Shown one piece after another: positions 40,328-48,730 of a DNA stretch of 64,000 bases. The stretch is from Acidobacteriota bacterium (GTDB taxonomy: Bacteria > Acidobacteriota > Aminicenantia > Aminicenantales > Saccharicenantaceae), in contig JAKQUO010000036.1 of assembly GCA_029569255.1 (NCBI GenBank), positions 1-64,000 of the forward strand, written 5' to 3'. Made by a program: the position numbers and the translations under genes. How positions within the stretch are numbered: position 1 is the stretch's first letter; each line of letters opens with the position of its first letter. The notes below the pieces were generated by a model. That model was not told the DNA's origin. It was given only the letters and a program-made list of their open reading frames with translations, and searched no databases.

Positions 40328-40837
40328 ATGCCCATCGACAAGACCCTGGCCCCCTGGCAGATCCTGAGCGTCGCCGTCCGGTCGGAGATCGACTCCGCGG
40401 CGTTCTACACCCGGCTCCAGGCGAAGGTCAAGAACGCCCTGCTCGTCCAGAAGCTCAAGTTCCTGGCCCTGGAGGAGGAGCACCACCGGAAGATCATCGA
40501 GAAACTCCTCGGGCAGAGGTATCCCGGCCGGCCCCTCGACGCGCCGGCCTCCTCGCTGATGCCGCCGATCGGCGTCGCGCTCCCCGCGGAGCCGAGCGTC
40601 CCGGAGCTGTTCGGCGCCGCCCTCAAGGCCGAGGAGGCCGCCGAGGCCTATTACAACGAGGCCGCCGGGCGGGTCGAGGACGAGGCCGGGCGCCGCGTCC
40701 TGGCCTACCTCGGCCGGGTCGAACGGAGCCACCAGGCCATGATCAAGGCCGAGCTGGACCTCGTCGCCCGGTTCCCCGATTACTACAGCGTCGAGGACTT
40801 CCACATCGGGGAGGACCTCTTTCACGTCGGCCCCTGA
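40328..40837 (+). CDS. Ferritin-like/rubrerythrin-like protein without rubredoxin domain
   Basis: A 169-aa helical protein. VRSEIDSAAFYTRLQAKV, FLALEEEHHRKIIEKLL, ALKAEEAAEAYYNEAA and VERSHQAMIKAEL supply the E...ExxH/E...ExxH pattern of a di-iron four-helix bundle. It has no C-terminal cysteines, so it would need another electron donor. Directly after rubrerythrin (23-bp gap), likely co-expressed in peroxide or iron handling. Confidence 0.8.
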   Translation: MPIDKTLAPWQILSVAVRSEIDSAAFYTRLQAKVKNALLVQKLKFLALEEEHHRKIIEKLLGQRYPGRPLDAPASSLMPPIGVALPAEPSVPELFGAALKAEEAAEAYYNEAAGRVEDEAGRRVLAYLGRVERSHQAMIKAELDLVARFPDYYSVEDFHIGEDLFHVGP

Positions 40838-40860
40838 ACGGGAGCCGGGGGGGAGCCCGC

Positions 40861-41520
40861 ATGGACCCGGCGCGGCGGCGCGTCAAGCCGATCATCCGGC
40901 TGCTGCGGAAGCGCTATCCCCGGGCCCGGACGACCTTGGATCACACCAACCCGCTGGAGATCCTGGTGGCCACCATCCTGGCCGCCCAGTGCACGGACGA
41001 ACGGGTCAACCAGGTCACGCCGGCGCTGTTCCGGAAGTACCCGACCGCGGCCGCCTTCGCCCGGGCCGACCGGTCCGAGCTCGAGGGGGAGATCCGCTCG
41101 ACGGGCTTCTTCCGCAACAAGGCCAAGGCCATCATCGGCGCCGCCAAGCGGATCGAGGAGGCCTACGGCGGGGCCGTCCCCGACACGATGGCCGAGCTCC
41201 TGACCTTGCCCGGCGTCGCCCGGAAGACCGCCAACATCGTCCTGGCGGCGGGCTACGGCAAGGCCGAGGGGATCGCCGTCGACACCCACGCCGGACGCCT
41301 GTCGCGGCGCCTCGGCCTGAGCCGGCACGAGGACCCGGTCAAGGTCGAGCGCGACCTCATGGCCCTGGTCCCGCGCGCGGACTGGCTCGATTTCAACGTC
41401 CTGCTCGTCGAGCACGGCCGGGCCCTCTGCCAGGCCCGGAAGCCGAAGTGCCCGGAGTGCTTCCTCCGGCGGCTCTGCCCGTCGGCGGCGACGCTCTTCC
41501 CGGAGCTCGGGCCGCGATGA
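40861..41520 (+). CDS. nth: Endonuclease III
   Basis: Base-excision DNA glycosylase/AP lyase for oxidised pyrimidines. The 219 aa have the helix-hairpin-helix LPGVARKTANIVL with catalytic Lys122, the Asp141 in VDTHAGRLSRR, and the [4Fe-4S] motif C-x6-C-x2-C-x5-C near the C-terminus (CQARKPKCPECFLRRLC). The stop overlaps the amrS start by 4 bp. Confidence 0.96.
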   Translation: MDPARRRVKPIIRLLRKRYPRARTTLDHTNPLEILVATILAAQCTDERVNQVTPALFRKYPTAAAFARADRSELEGEIRSTGFFRNKAKAIIGAAKRIEEAYGGAVPDTMAELLTLPGVARKTANIVLAAGYGKAEGIAVDTHAGRLSRRLGLSRHEDPVKVERDLMALVPRADWLDFNVLLVEHGRALCQARKPKCPECFLRRLCPSAATLFPELGPR

Positions 41521-42548
41521 CCCGCGAGGCGATGCTGTGGAACCCGGCGGGCGAGGCCGGGGAGGTCGCCTGCCGCCTCTGCGCCCACCGCTGCGTCGTC
41601 AAGCCGGGCCGGGCCGGCGTCTGCGCCGTCCGCGAGAACCGGGACGGCCGGCTCCTGACCCGCGTCTACGGCGAGACCGTCGCCGCCAACGTCGACCCCA
41701 TCGAGAAGAAGCCGCTCTACCATTTCTGGCCCGGCTCGAAGGCGCTGTCCATCGCCACGGCGGGCTGCAACTTCCGCTGCGGCTTCTGCCAGAACTGGGA
41801 GATCTCCCAGGCCCCCCGGCTCGCCGACGGCGGGCTGCGGGGCGAGCCGTTCCCGCCCGCCGACGTCGTCAAGGCGGCCGTCGCGGCCGGCTGCCGGAGC
41901 GTCTCCTACACCTACACCGAGCCGACGGTCTTCTTCGAGTACGCCTACGACACGGCCCGGCTGGCCCGCGAGGCCGGGCTGCTCAACAATTTCGTCACCA
42001 ACGGCTACATGACCGCCGAGGCCCTGGAGACCGTCGCCCCGTGGCTCGACGCCGCCAACGTCGACCTCAAGGCCTTCCGCGACGAGACCTACAGGAAGGT
42101 CTGCGGCGCCCGGCTCGAGCCGGTGCTCGAGACGGTCCGGCGGATGCGCCGGCTCGGGATCTGGGTCGAGGTGACGACGCTGGTCGTGCCGGGCCTGAAC
42201 GACGGCCCCGACGAGCTGGCCTCGATCGCCCGCTTCATCGCCTCGGTCGACCCGGACATCCCGTGGCACGTCAGCCGCTTCCACCCGGACTACGAATACG
42301 CCGGCACGCCGACGACGCCGGCCCGGACGCTCGAGGCCGCCGCGGAAGCGGGCCGGCGGGAAGGCCTCCGGCACATCTACGTCGGCAACCTCGCCGGCGG
42401 CGCCGGGGACACCCTTTGCGCCTCATGCGGGCTGGCGCTCATCCGGCGGCGCGGCTTCGCGGTCGTCGCCGACGTCCTCGAGAACGGCCGTTGCCCCCGC
42501 TGCGGCGCGGCCCTGGCCGGGCGTTTCCGGCCCGGCGCCGCGCCTTAG
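41517..42548 (+). CDS. amrS: AmmeMemoRadiSam-system radical SAM enzyme
   Basis: Radical SAM protein of 343 aa, the AmrS/PflA-like group whose reaction is not established. An N-terminal cysteine set CRLCAHRCVVKPGRAGVC precedes the SAM cluster motif C-x3-C-x2-C in GCNFRCGFCQNWEIS. The C-terminus has two more C-x2-C pairs (CASCG, CPRCG), probably a zinc ribbon. The usual partners AmrA and MEMO are not in the window. Coupled with nth through ATGA. Confidence 0.9.
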   Translation: MTREAMLWNPAGEAGEVACRLCAHRCVVKPGRAGVCAVRENRDGRLLTRVYGETVAANVDPIEKKPLYHFWPGSKALSIATAGCNFRCGFCQNWEISQAPRLADGGLRGEPFPPADVVKAAVAAGCRSVSYTYTEPTVFFEYAYDTARLAREAGLLNNFVTNGYMTAEALETVAPWLDAANVDLKAFRDETYRKVCGARLEPVLETVRRMRRLGIWVEVTTLVVPGLNDGPDELASIARFIASVDPDIPWHVSRFHPDYEYAGTPTTPARTLEAAAEAGRREGLRHIYVGNLAGGAGDTLCASCGLALIRRRGFAVVADVLENGRCPRCGAALAGRFRPGAAP

Positions 42549-42585
42549 GAGCCGCCGGCTTTTTCCGAACTCGCGAGGCATCCGC

Positions 42586-42591
42586 TATAAT
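42586..42591 (+). promoter_or_regulatory. -10 box before the thioredoxin-fold gene
   Basis: TATAAT at 42586-42591 with only a weak -35 candidate (TTCCGA, 42563-42568). Predicted start near 42598, followed by GAGGAGGACAG before the ATG at 42613. Confidence 0.5.
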
Positions 42592-42612
42592 GCTTTATCC
42601 CGAGGAGGACAG

Positions 42613-44181
42613 ATGAACATCAGACGGTCCGGAATCGCAGCCCTCGCTTTGCTCCTGGCCCTGGCCGCCGCCCGGCCGGCCGCCGCCGCGGCCCAGGCCC
42701 GCCCGGCCCCGCCCCCCGAATACAAACAGCTCGCCGCCGCGCTCAACACCGCCGATGCCGCGGCCCGGCTCGAGGAGCTCGAGCGCATCAAGCTCGCCTT
42801 CCCCGACAGCCAGTACATGGAGGTCATCGAGACCTACATCCTCATCGCCAAGATGGAGCTGGCGGCGACCCTCGACGCCGTCCTCGCCCTCCAGAAAGAG
42901 GCCCTGGACCGGGGCCCGGCCCGCCTCCGGAACCCCGGGCTCGTCGTCCTCATGGCCGACCGGCTCTTGACGCACCCCCGCCTCGCGGCCTTCGACAAGG
43001 CCCGGGTCCTCGAGGCCGTCGCGGCCTACAGGGACCTGGCCGCCGCCGCGGCGGCCGATCCGGCCGGCTACGAGGGCGTCCCGGCCGACCAGCGCGACTA
43101 CGCGAAGGCCCAGATCAAGAACTCCATGGAGCTCGCGCTGGCCCGGGCCTCTCTGAACGCCGGCGACGCCGGCCGGGCCGAGGCCTCGCTCGACGCCTAC
43201 CGCCGGGCCGGCGGTCCCGCGACCGGCGACTACCTGCTTCTGCTGGGCGGCCTGCGGGAGGCGGCCGGCCGCGTCCGGGAGGCCTACGAGGCCTACCTCT
43301 CGGCGGCCGCCGACGATGTCAAGGACGCCGAGGTCAGGGCCAGGGCCCTGTACGCGAAGGCCCGCGGCCGGACCGACGGCTTCGAGGCCGAGCTGGCGGC
43401 CAAGCTCAAAGCCCTGCCGTTCCACCCCGAGCCGTTCAAGGCGCCGGCCGGCTGGAAGGGCAAGGCCGTGCTGGCCGAGCTCTTCACCGGCTCGGAGTGC
43501 CCGCCCTGCGTCGCGGCCGACCTCGCCTTCGACGGCCTGGGCGAGGTCTTCCCGGCCAAGTACGCGGTCGTGCTCGTCTACCATCTGCCCATCCCCCGGC
43601 CCGATCCGATGATGAACCCGGCGAGCGAGGCGCGCCAGGCCTACTACGGGGTCAACAGCACGCCGACGGTCTTCATCGACGGCGTCCGCAACGCCACCGG
43701 CGGCGGCAGCCGAGGCATGGCCGAAGGGAAGTTCTCCGAGTACCGGTCGGCCATCGAGGCGCTGCTCCCGTCCGACCCGGCGCTCCGGCCGGCGGTCAAG
43801 GCCTCCCTCGCCGGCGACAAGGTCCGCGCGACCTTCGATCCGGGCCAGGCCGCGCCCGACGCCGCCTACAACCTCGTCCTCGTCCAGGACGTCCAGGAGC
43901 ACAAGGGCGGCAACGGCGTCGTCTTTCACAGGATGGTCGTCCGGGACCTCCTCGAGGTCGATCCCAAGGGGGACCGGTCGGCCGCCTTCGACCTGGCCGC
44001 TTCGGAAAAGGCGACCGACGCCTACCTCTCCGCCTTCGAGACGTCCTACACCCGGGTCCCCGGCTTCAAGTGGGAGGTCCGCCGCCACCAGCTGCCGCGC
44101 CGCGGGCTCAAGGTCGTCTTCTTCGTCCAGGAGAAGGCCAGCCGCCGGGTCCTCAACGTAGCCGTCGCCGATGTCGAGTGA
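42613..44181 (+). CDS. Exported protein with helical-repeat and thioredoxin-like domains
   Basis: The 522 aa start with a signal peptide (about 1-27). An Ala-rich helical region of TPR-like character follows (about 40-265). A thioredoxin-like domain begins at LAELFTGSECPPCV, with the redox pair Cys296-Pro-Pro-Cys299 and a cis-Pro loop STPTVFIDG. A beta-rich C-terminal part resembles Omp28-type proteins (VLVQDVQEHKGGNGVVFHRMV). Probably a periplasmic or surface thiol-disulfide protein; partner unknown. No other genes share the operon with certainty. Confidence 0.7.
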   Translation: MNIRRSGIAALALLLALAAARPAAAAAQARPAPPPEYKQLAAALNTADAAARLEELERIKLAFPDSQYMEVIETYILIAKMELAATLDAVLALQKEALDRGPARLRNPGLVVLMADRLLTHPRLAAFDKARVLEAVAAYRDLAAAAAADPAGYEGVPADQRDYAKAQIKNSMELALARASLNAGDAGRAEASLDAYRRAGGPATGDYLLLLGGLREAAGRVREAYEAYLSAAADDVKDAEVRARALYAKARGRTDGFEAELAAKLKALPFHPEPFKAPAGWKGKAVLAELFTGSECPPCVAADLAFDGLGEVFPAKYAVVLVYHLPIPRPDPMMNPASEARQAYYGVNSTPTVFIDGVRNATGGGSRGMAEGKFSEYRSAIEALLPSDPALRPAVKASLAGDKVRATFDPGQAAPDAAYNLVLVQDVQEHKGGNGVVFHRMVVRDLLEVDPKGDRSAAFDLAASEKATDAYLSAFETSYTRVPGFKWEVRRHQLPRRGLKVVFFVQEKASRRVLNVAVADVE

Positions 44182-44194
44182 GGGCGGGGAGTGA

Positions 44195-44251
44195 GGGCGG
44201 GGCTGACAACCCGCCCCGGTTGAGGTAGGATGGGGGAGGAGGGACGCCTCC
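44195..44251 (+). promoter_or_regulatory. Archease promoter region with two hairpins
   Basis: GGGCGGG (44195-44201) and CCCGCCC (44210-44216) form a stem that could end the previous transcript. Overlapping it is a promoter: -35 CTGACA (44203-44208), 17-bp spacer, -10 TAGGAT (44226-44231). The ribosome site GGAGG (44238-44242) can pair with CCTCC (44247-44251), hiding it. Confidence 0.45.
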
Positions 44252-44255
44252 CGTC

Positions 44256-44678
44256 ATGGAACGATACCGGACCCTGCCTCACACGGCCGACGGCAAGTTC
44301 CAGGCCTTCGGCCGGACGCTCGAGGAGGCCTTCGGGAACGCCGCCCTGGCCTTGGCCTCCCTGATGTGGGATTGGGAGGCGCTCGGCCCCCGCGTCCGCC
44401 GCACCGTCCGGGTCGCCGGCATCGACCGGGAACAGCTCCTGGTCAAGTTCCTGACCGAGGTCATCTACCTCTTCGAGACGAAGGGCTTCCTCCTCGGCCG
44501 GGTCCGGGGGCTGCGCCTCCGGCCGCGGGGCGGGGGCTTCGACCTGGAAGCCCGGCTCGAGGGCGAGACGCTCGCCGACGCCCACCGCCTTCACGGCGAC
44601 GTCAAGGCGGTGACCTACTCCGACCTGAAGATCGAGGAGGGCGACGGCTTCACCGTGCAGGTCGTCGTCGACATGTGA
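44256..44678 (+). CDS. Archease
   Basis: Activator of RtcB that promotes formation of the ligase-guanylate and allows multiple turnovers. The 140 aa carry HTADGKFQAFG at the N-terminus and the conserved GDVKAVTYSDLKIEE near the end, with the metal-binding Asp residues. The rtcB start codon overlaps its stop (GTGA), so the two are translated together. Confidence 0.94.
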   Translation: MERYRTLPHTADGKFQAFGRTLEEAFGNAALALASLMWDWEALGPRVRRTVRVAGIDREQLLVKFLTEVIYLFETKGFLLGRVRGLRLRPRGGGFDLEARLEGETLADAHRLHGDVKAVTYSDLKIEEGDGFTVQVVVDM

Positions 44679-46108
44679 GAGAGGCCGTGGACCTGAGGAA
44701 GATCGGCGACAACGCCTGGGAGATCCCGAAGGGGGACGGGATGCGCGTCCCGGCCGTCGTCTACGCGTCGGAACGGCTCCTCGACGGGTTCCGGCGCGAC
44801 AAGACCCTCGTCCAGGCCCGGAACGTGGCCTGCCTGCCGGGCATAGTCCGGGCCTCCTACGTCATGCCCGACGGGCACCAGGGCTACGGTTTCCCCATCG
44901 GCGGCGTCGCCGCCTTCGACATCGACGAGGGCATCATCTCGCCGGGCGGCGTCGGCTACGACATCAACTGCGGCGTCCGGCTGTTGCGGACCGATTATGT
45001 CGAGGCCGACATCGCGCCCAGGCGGAAGGAGTTGCTGGCGGCCATCTTCAGGGAGGTGCCGGCCGGGGTGGGGAAGGCGGGCGTCACCAAGCTCAGCCGG
45101 GCTGTCCTCGAGGACATCCTCCTCCGGGGAGCCGAGTGGGCGGTCGAGAACGGTTACGGCCGGGCCGAGGACCTGGAACGGACCGAGGAAGGGGGGCGGA
45201 TGGCCGAGGCGGCGGTCGACGGGCTCTCCGACCGCGCCCTGGAGCGGGGCCTCCCCCAGCTCGGGACGCTCGGGTCCGGCAATCATTTCCTCGAGATCCA
45301 GAAGGTCCTGGAGATCCACGACGAGGCGACGGCCCGGGCCTTCGGCGTCCAGGCCGTCGGCCAGGTCCTGGTCATGATCCACTGCGGCAGCCGAGGCCTG
45401 GGACACCAGGTGGCCACGGACTCCATCGAGGCCCTGGAGAACGCCTTCGGCGTCGCCGGCCTCGTCGACCGGGAGCTCGTCAACGCCCCGTTCAAGTCGG
45501 ACGAGGGCCAGCGCTACTACCGGTCGATGGCGGCCGCGGTCAACTACGCCTTCGCCAACCGCCAGATGATCGCCCACTGGGTCCGCCGGGTCTTCGCCCG
45601 CGTCCTCGGCGGGGACGAGGGCATGGACCAGGTCTACGACGTCTGCCACAACGTGGCCAAGGTCGAGGAGCACGAGGACGGCGGCCGGTCGCGGCGCCTC
45701 GTCGTCCACCGCAAGGGCGCGACGCGGAGCTTCGGGCCGGGGCGGCCCGAGGTGCCGGCGCCCTACCGGTCCGTCGGCCAGCCGGTCCTCATCCCCGGCA
45801 GCATGGGCACGGCCTCGTTCCTGCTCGCGGGCACGGCGGAGGCCGGGGCGCTGAGCTTCGGGTCGACGGCCCACGGCGCCGGCCGGGTCATGTCGCGCCA
45901 CGAGGCGCTCCGCCGCTTCCGGGGCGAGAGGATCCGGGACGATCTGGCCGGGCGCGGCATCGAGCTCAAGTCGACGAGCTGGAAGGGCGTCGCCGAGGAG
46001 GCCGCCGAGGCCTACAAGGACGTCGACGAGGTCGTCCGCGTTTCGGACGAGGTCGGGCTGGGGCGGCTGGTCGCCAAGCTCGCCCCGATCGCGGTCATGA
46101 AAGGCTGA
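44675..46108 (+). CDS. rtcB: RNA-splicing ligase RtcB
   Basis: GTP- and Mn-dependent ligase that joins 2',3'-cyclic phosphate and 5'-OH RNA ends (RNA repair or tRNA splicing). The 477 aa contain MPDGHQGYGFPIGGVAA, GGVGYDINCGVRLL with metal ligands Asp96 and Cys99, LGSGNHFLEI, IHCGSRGLGHQ and STAHGAGRVMSR, which holds the His that becomes guanylylated. I use GTG 44675; a GTG at 44687 is an alternative that would begin VDLRKIGDN. Coupled to archease. Confidence 0.95.
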   Translation: MREAVDLRKIGDNAWEIPKGDGMRVPAVVYASERLLDGFRRDKTLVQARNVACLPGIVRASYVMPDGHQGYGFPIGGVAAFDIDEGIISPGGVGYDINCGVRLLRTDYVEADIAPRRKELLAAIFREVPAGVGKAGVTKLSRAVLEDILLRGAEWAVENGYGRAEDLERTEEGGRMAEAAVDGLSDRALERGLPQLGTLGSGNHFLEIQKVLEIHDEATARAFGVQAVGQVLVMIHCGSRGLGHQVATDSIEALENAFGVAGLVDRELVNAPFKSDEGQRYYRSMAAAVNYAFANRQMIAHWVRRVFARVLGGDEGMDQVYDVCHNVAKVEEHEDGGRSRRLVVHRKGATRSFGPGRPEVPAPYRSVGQPVLIPGSMGTASFLLAGTAEAGALSFGSTAHGAGRVMSRHEALRRFRGERIRDDLAGRGIELKSTSWKGVAEEAAEAYKDVDEVVRVSDEVGLGRLVAKLAPIAVMKG

Positions 46109-46141
46109 CCGCCCCGGGCGAGGCCGGGGAGGAGGGCCGGA

Positions 46142-46170
46142 TTGACAATTCCCGGAGGGGACTCTAAGGT
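46142..46170 (+). promoter_or_regulatory. Promoter of the ThyX-like gene
   Basis: -35 TTGACA (46142-46147), 17-bp spacer, -10 TAAGGT (46165-46170). The predicted start near 46177 is about three bases before the ATG at 46180. Confidence 0.6.
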
Positions 46171-46179
46171 AGTGGCGCC

Positions 46180-47679
46180 ATGCGTGTTCTGCTCGCCGGC
46201 TACAACGTCGACAGCGCCGTCCTCGAGGAGCTGAAGAAGAGCGCGCCGCCGCGAAACGATGTCACCCCGGAGACGCTCTCGGCCGCCTACGCCCGCATCT
46301 CCCGCGACCCCCGCCCGGTCGACGAGCTCCGGGCCGCCGCGCGGGCCGAGGTCGAGCGGGCCCGGCGCTCCAACGAGGCCATCATCTTCAAGATGGGCCA
46401 CCACTCGGTCGCCGAGCACGCCGTCTTCAACTTCGACGTCATCGGCCTGAGCCGCCTGGCCATCGAGGAGCTGGAGCGCTTCCGGCTCCTCTCCTTCACC
46501 GAGAAGTCCCAGCGCTACATCACCCTCGGCGACGACTTCGTCGTGCCCGCCGAGGTCCGCCGGGCCGGGCTCCGGGACCTGTTCGTCGGGACGGTCGAGG
46601 CCCAGAACGCCCTGTATCACCGGCTCTATGCCCGCCTCAAGCCCCACGTCTTCGCCAAGCACCGGGACCTGGCGGCCGACCCCCGCAACCACGCCGTCCT
46701 CGACGGCTGGGCCAAGGAGGACGCCCGCTACATCGTCAGCCTGGCCACGGAAGGCCAGCTCGGCCTGACGCTGAACGCCCGGAGCCTCGAGCTCGTCATC
46801 CGCCGGTTCGCGGCCAAGGGCCTCGAGGAGGTCCGGGAGCTCAACCGCCGGCTCCACGAGCTGGCCAAGGCGGTCGCGCCGTCCATCATCCTGTTCACCG
46901 AGGCCAGCCCCTTCGACGCCGAGACCTACGACGACATCGCCGCCGCGGCCGCGGCCTGGCCGGCGCCTGCGGCGGGCGGCGGCAAGCGCGGTCCGGTAAA
47001 GGAGGTGGTCCTGGCCGGCGCGCCTCCCGACGGAGACACGCGCGTCCTGGCCGCCCTCCTCCACGCGACCGGCCGGGGCCCCTACGCGGAGTGCCTGGCC
47101 CGGGCCGCCGCGGCCGGCCCGGCCGCCCGGAAAGACCTCTTCAAGCGGGCCTTCGCCCGGCTGCAGTTCTACGACTTCCCCCTCCGGGAATTCGAGCACG
47201 CCGACCTCGTCTACGACCTCGTCGTCTCGGCCTCGTGCTTCGCCCAGCTCAAGCGGCACCGCATGGCCACCCTGACCTGGCAGAGGTACGATCCCGGGCT
47301 CGGCGCGACGGTCCCGCCGTCGGTCCTGGAGATCGGCGCGGAGAAGGAGTTCTCCGAGGTCGTCGAGCGGACCGGCGAGGTCCACGCCGTCCTGGAGAAG
47401 GCCGTCGGCCCGGCCGCGGATTACGTCCTGACCAACGCCCACCGGCGGCGGGCCCTCCTCAAGCTCAATGTCCGCGAGCTCTACCACGTCTCCCGGCTGC
47501 GCGAGGACGCCTCGGCCCAGTGGGAGATCCGGCGGGTCGTCGGCGAGATGACCCGGCTGGCCCGGAAGGCCCTGCCCCTCGCGGGGCTCCTCCTCGGGGG
47601 AAAGGACGTCTTCCCGGAGGCCTATCGCCGCGTCTTCGGCCGGACGCCGCGGATGGTCCCGCCGGCCCTCTTCAAGTAG
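46180..47679 (+). CDS. thyX: Tandem-domain flavin-dependent thymidylate synthase (ThyX-like)
   Basis: ThyX makes dTMP from dUMP with FAD and methylene-THF. This 499-aa protein is about twice the usual length and contains two ThyX-like halves. The N-half (about 40-245) has HHSVAEHAVFNFDV and the signature as RFRLLSFTEKSQRY (100-113), with the central His of RHR replaced by Phe101. The C-half (about 320-490) keeps RHRMATLTWQRY (359-370), NVRELYHVSRLR and AQWEIRRV. ThyX active sites form between subunits, so the two halves may complement each other (inference). Single gene with its own promoter. Confidence 0.85.
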   Translation: MRVLLAGYNVDSAVLEELKKSAPPRNDVTPETLSAAYARISRDPRPVDELRAAARAEVERARRSNEAIIFKMGHHSVAEHAVFNFDVIGLSRLAIEELERFRLLSFTEKSQRYITLGDDFVVPAEVRRAGLRDLFVGTVEAQNALYHRLYARLKPHVFAKHRDLAADPRNHAVLDGWAKEDARYIVSLATEGQLGLTLNARSLELVIRRFAAKGLEEVRELNRRLHELAKAVAPSIILFTEASPFDAETYDDIAAAAAAWPAPAAGGGKRGPVKEVVLAGAPPDGDTRVLAALLHATGRGPYAECLARAAAAGPAARKDLFKRAFARLQFYDFPLREFEHADLVYDLVVSASCFAQLKRHRMATLTWQRYDPGLGATVPPSVLEIGAEKEFSEVVERTGEVHAVLEKAVGPAADYVLTNAHRRRALLKLNVRELYHVSRLREDASAQWEIRRVVGEMTRLARKALPLAGLLLGGKDVFPEAYRRVFGRTPRMVPPALFK

Positions 47680-48730
47680 CGGCGGAAGAGTCGGCGCGCC
47701 CGGCGCTGAGCCAGGCCGCGGCCAGGGCCACGGCGGCCCCGGCGCCGCGGAGGACGTCGAAGGGGGCGAGGCCGTGCCAGGCCAGCTCCCGGAAGGCGTC
47801 GACGGCGTGGAACGACAGGACCCCGGCGAACGAGACCACGAGGTAGTCGGCGACGCCGATCCCCGCCCACAACAGGCCCCGGCGCGCCGCGGGCCGGCGC
47901 GCCGCCCTTAAGAAGAGGAAGAAGAGCCCCAGCGACCCCGCCGCCGCCGCGGCCATGATCGTCTTTTGGAAAGGCCTGCGATGCTCGTAGAGGCGGGCCC
48001 GTCCGGCCAGCTGGCGGCCGGCGGAGGCCAACTCGCCGGCGAGGCCCGAGACCTCGACCACGGCGCTCGCGGCCAGAACGGCCGCGAGCGCGAGCCAGAG
48101 GCGCTTTTCCGACTTCGGCCCCCGGGCGCTGTCACGGGCGTTCCGGGCCGCCCGGAGGGCCCAGAAGGACGCGGCGAGGAGAAGGGCCGCGAGGACGGAA
48201 TGGGCCCAGGGCGAAGGCCGGGAGGCCGGCCGCCGCGGCGCCGCGCCCGCCGGCCCCCGCCGGGCCGCGGCCTGGGCCGCGGTCGGGTAGTGATGGAGGG
48301 CGAGCCTCCGGAGGGGCCCGCTCTCCGTCCCGACGGGGACGAAGGCCGTGGCCACGGCCCGGGTCGCATCGGGCCACTCGCCCGTCGGGCTCAGGTAGAC
48401 GAGGGCGAAGACGAAGGCCGTGTCCGCTTTCGCCGGCACGGTGAACTCGAACGTGTAGGCGCCCCCGCCGGCCGCGGGCCGGGCCGGGCCGGAGGAGGCG
48501 AGAAAGCCCCAGCCCCGGCGCTCGGCGTTGGCCCGGTGGAGCGTGCAATCGACCATCGTCGGCCCGACCGACCGGCCGAGCCGGACCCGGACCTCGAAGG
48601 CGCCCCCGACGGCGGCCGCGGCGGGCGCCTCGACGACGGCCCAGCGGGGACGGCGCTCGGACCGGTCCAGGGCGAACCAGGTCGCGGCGAAGACGAGGAC
48701 GAGGGCCGCGGCCGCGGCGAGGCGTCTCAT
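47672..48730 (-). CDS. Membrane protein of unknown function
   Basis: Not recognised. The 352-aa Ala/Arg-rich protein has an N-terminal signal or anchor helix (about 5-22), then a soluble stretch of about 130 residues with beta-type character (VGGAFEVRVRLGRSVG, AYTFEFTVPAKAD). A Pro/Arg-rich linker and about four to five membrane helices follow (from about 175, then 210, 255, 285, 325). Its end overlaps the thyX end by 8 bp (convergent), and its start overlaps the purN stop by 4 bp, so it is co-transcribed with purN. Confidence 0.65.
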   Translation of the reverse strand: MRRLAAAAALVLVFAATWFALDRSERRPRWAVVEAPAAAAVGGAFEVRVRLGRSVGPTMVDCTLHRANAERRGWGFLASSGPARPAAGGGAYTFEFTVPAKADTAFVFALVYLSPTGEWPDATRAVATAFVPVGTESGPLRRLALHHYPTAAQAAARRGPAGAAPRRPASRPSPWAHSVLAALLLAASFWALRAARNARDSARGPKSEKRLWLALAAVLAASAVVEVSGLAGELASAGRQLAGRARLYEHRRPFQKTIMAAAAAGSLGLFFLFLRAARRPAARRGLLWAGIGVADYLVVSFAGVLSFHAVDAFRELAWHGLAPFDVLRGAGAAVALAAAWLSAGRADSSAAT

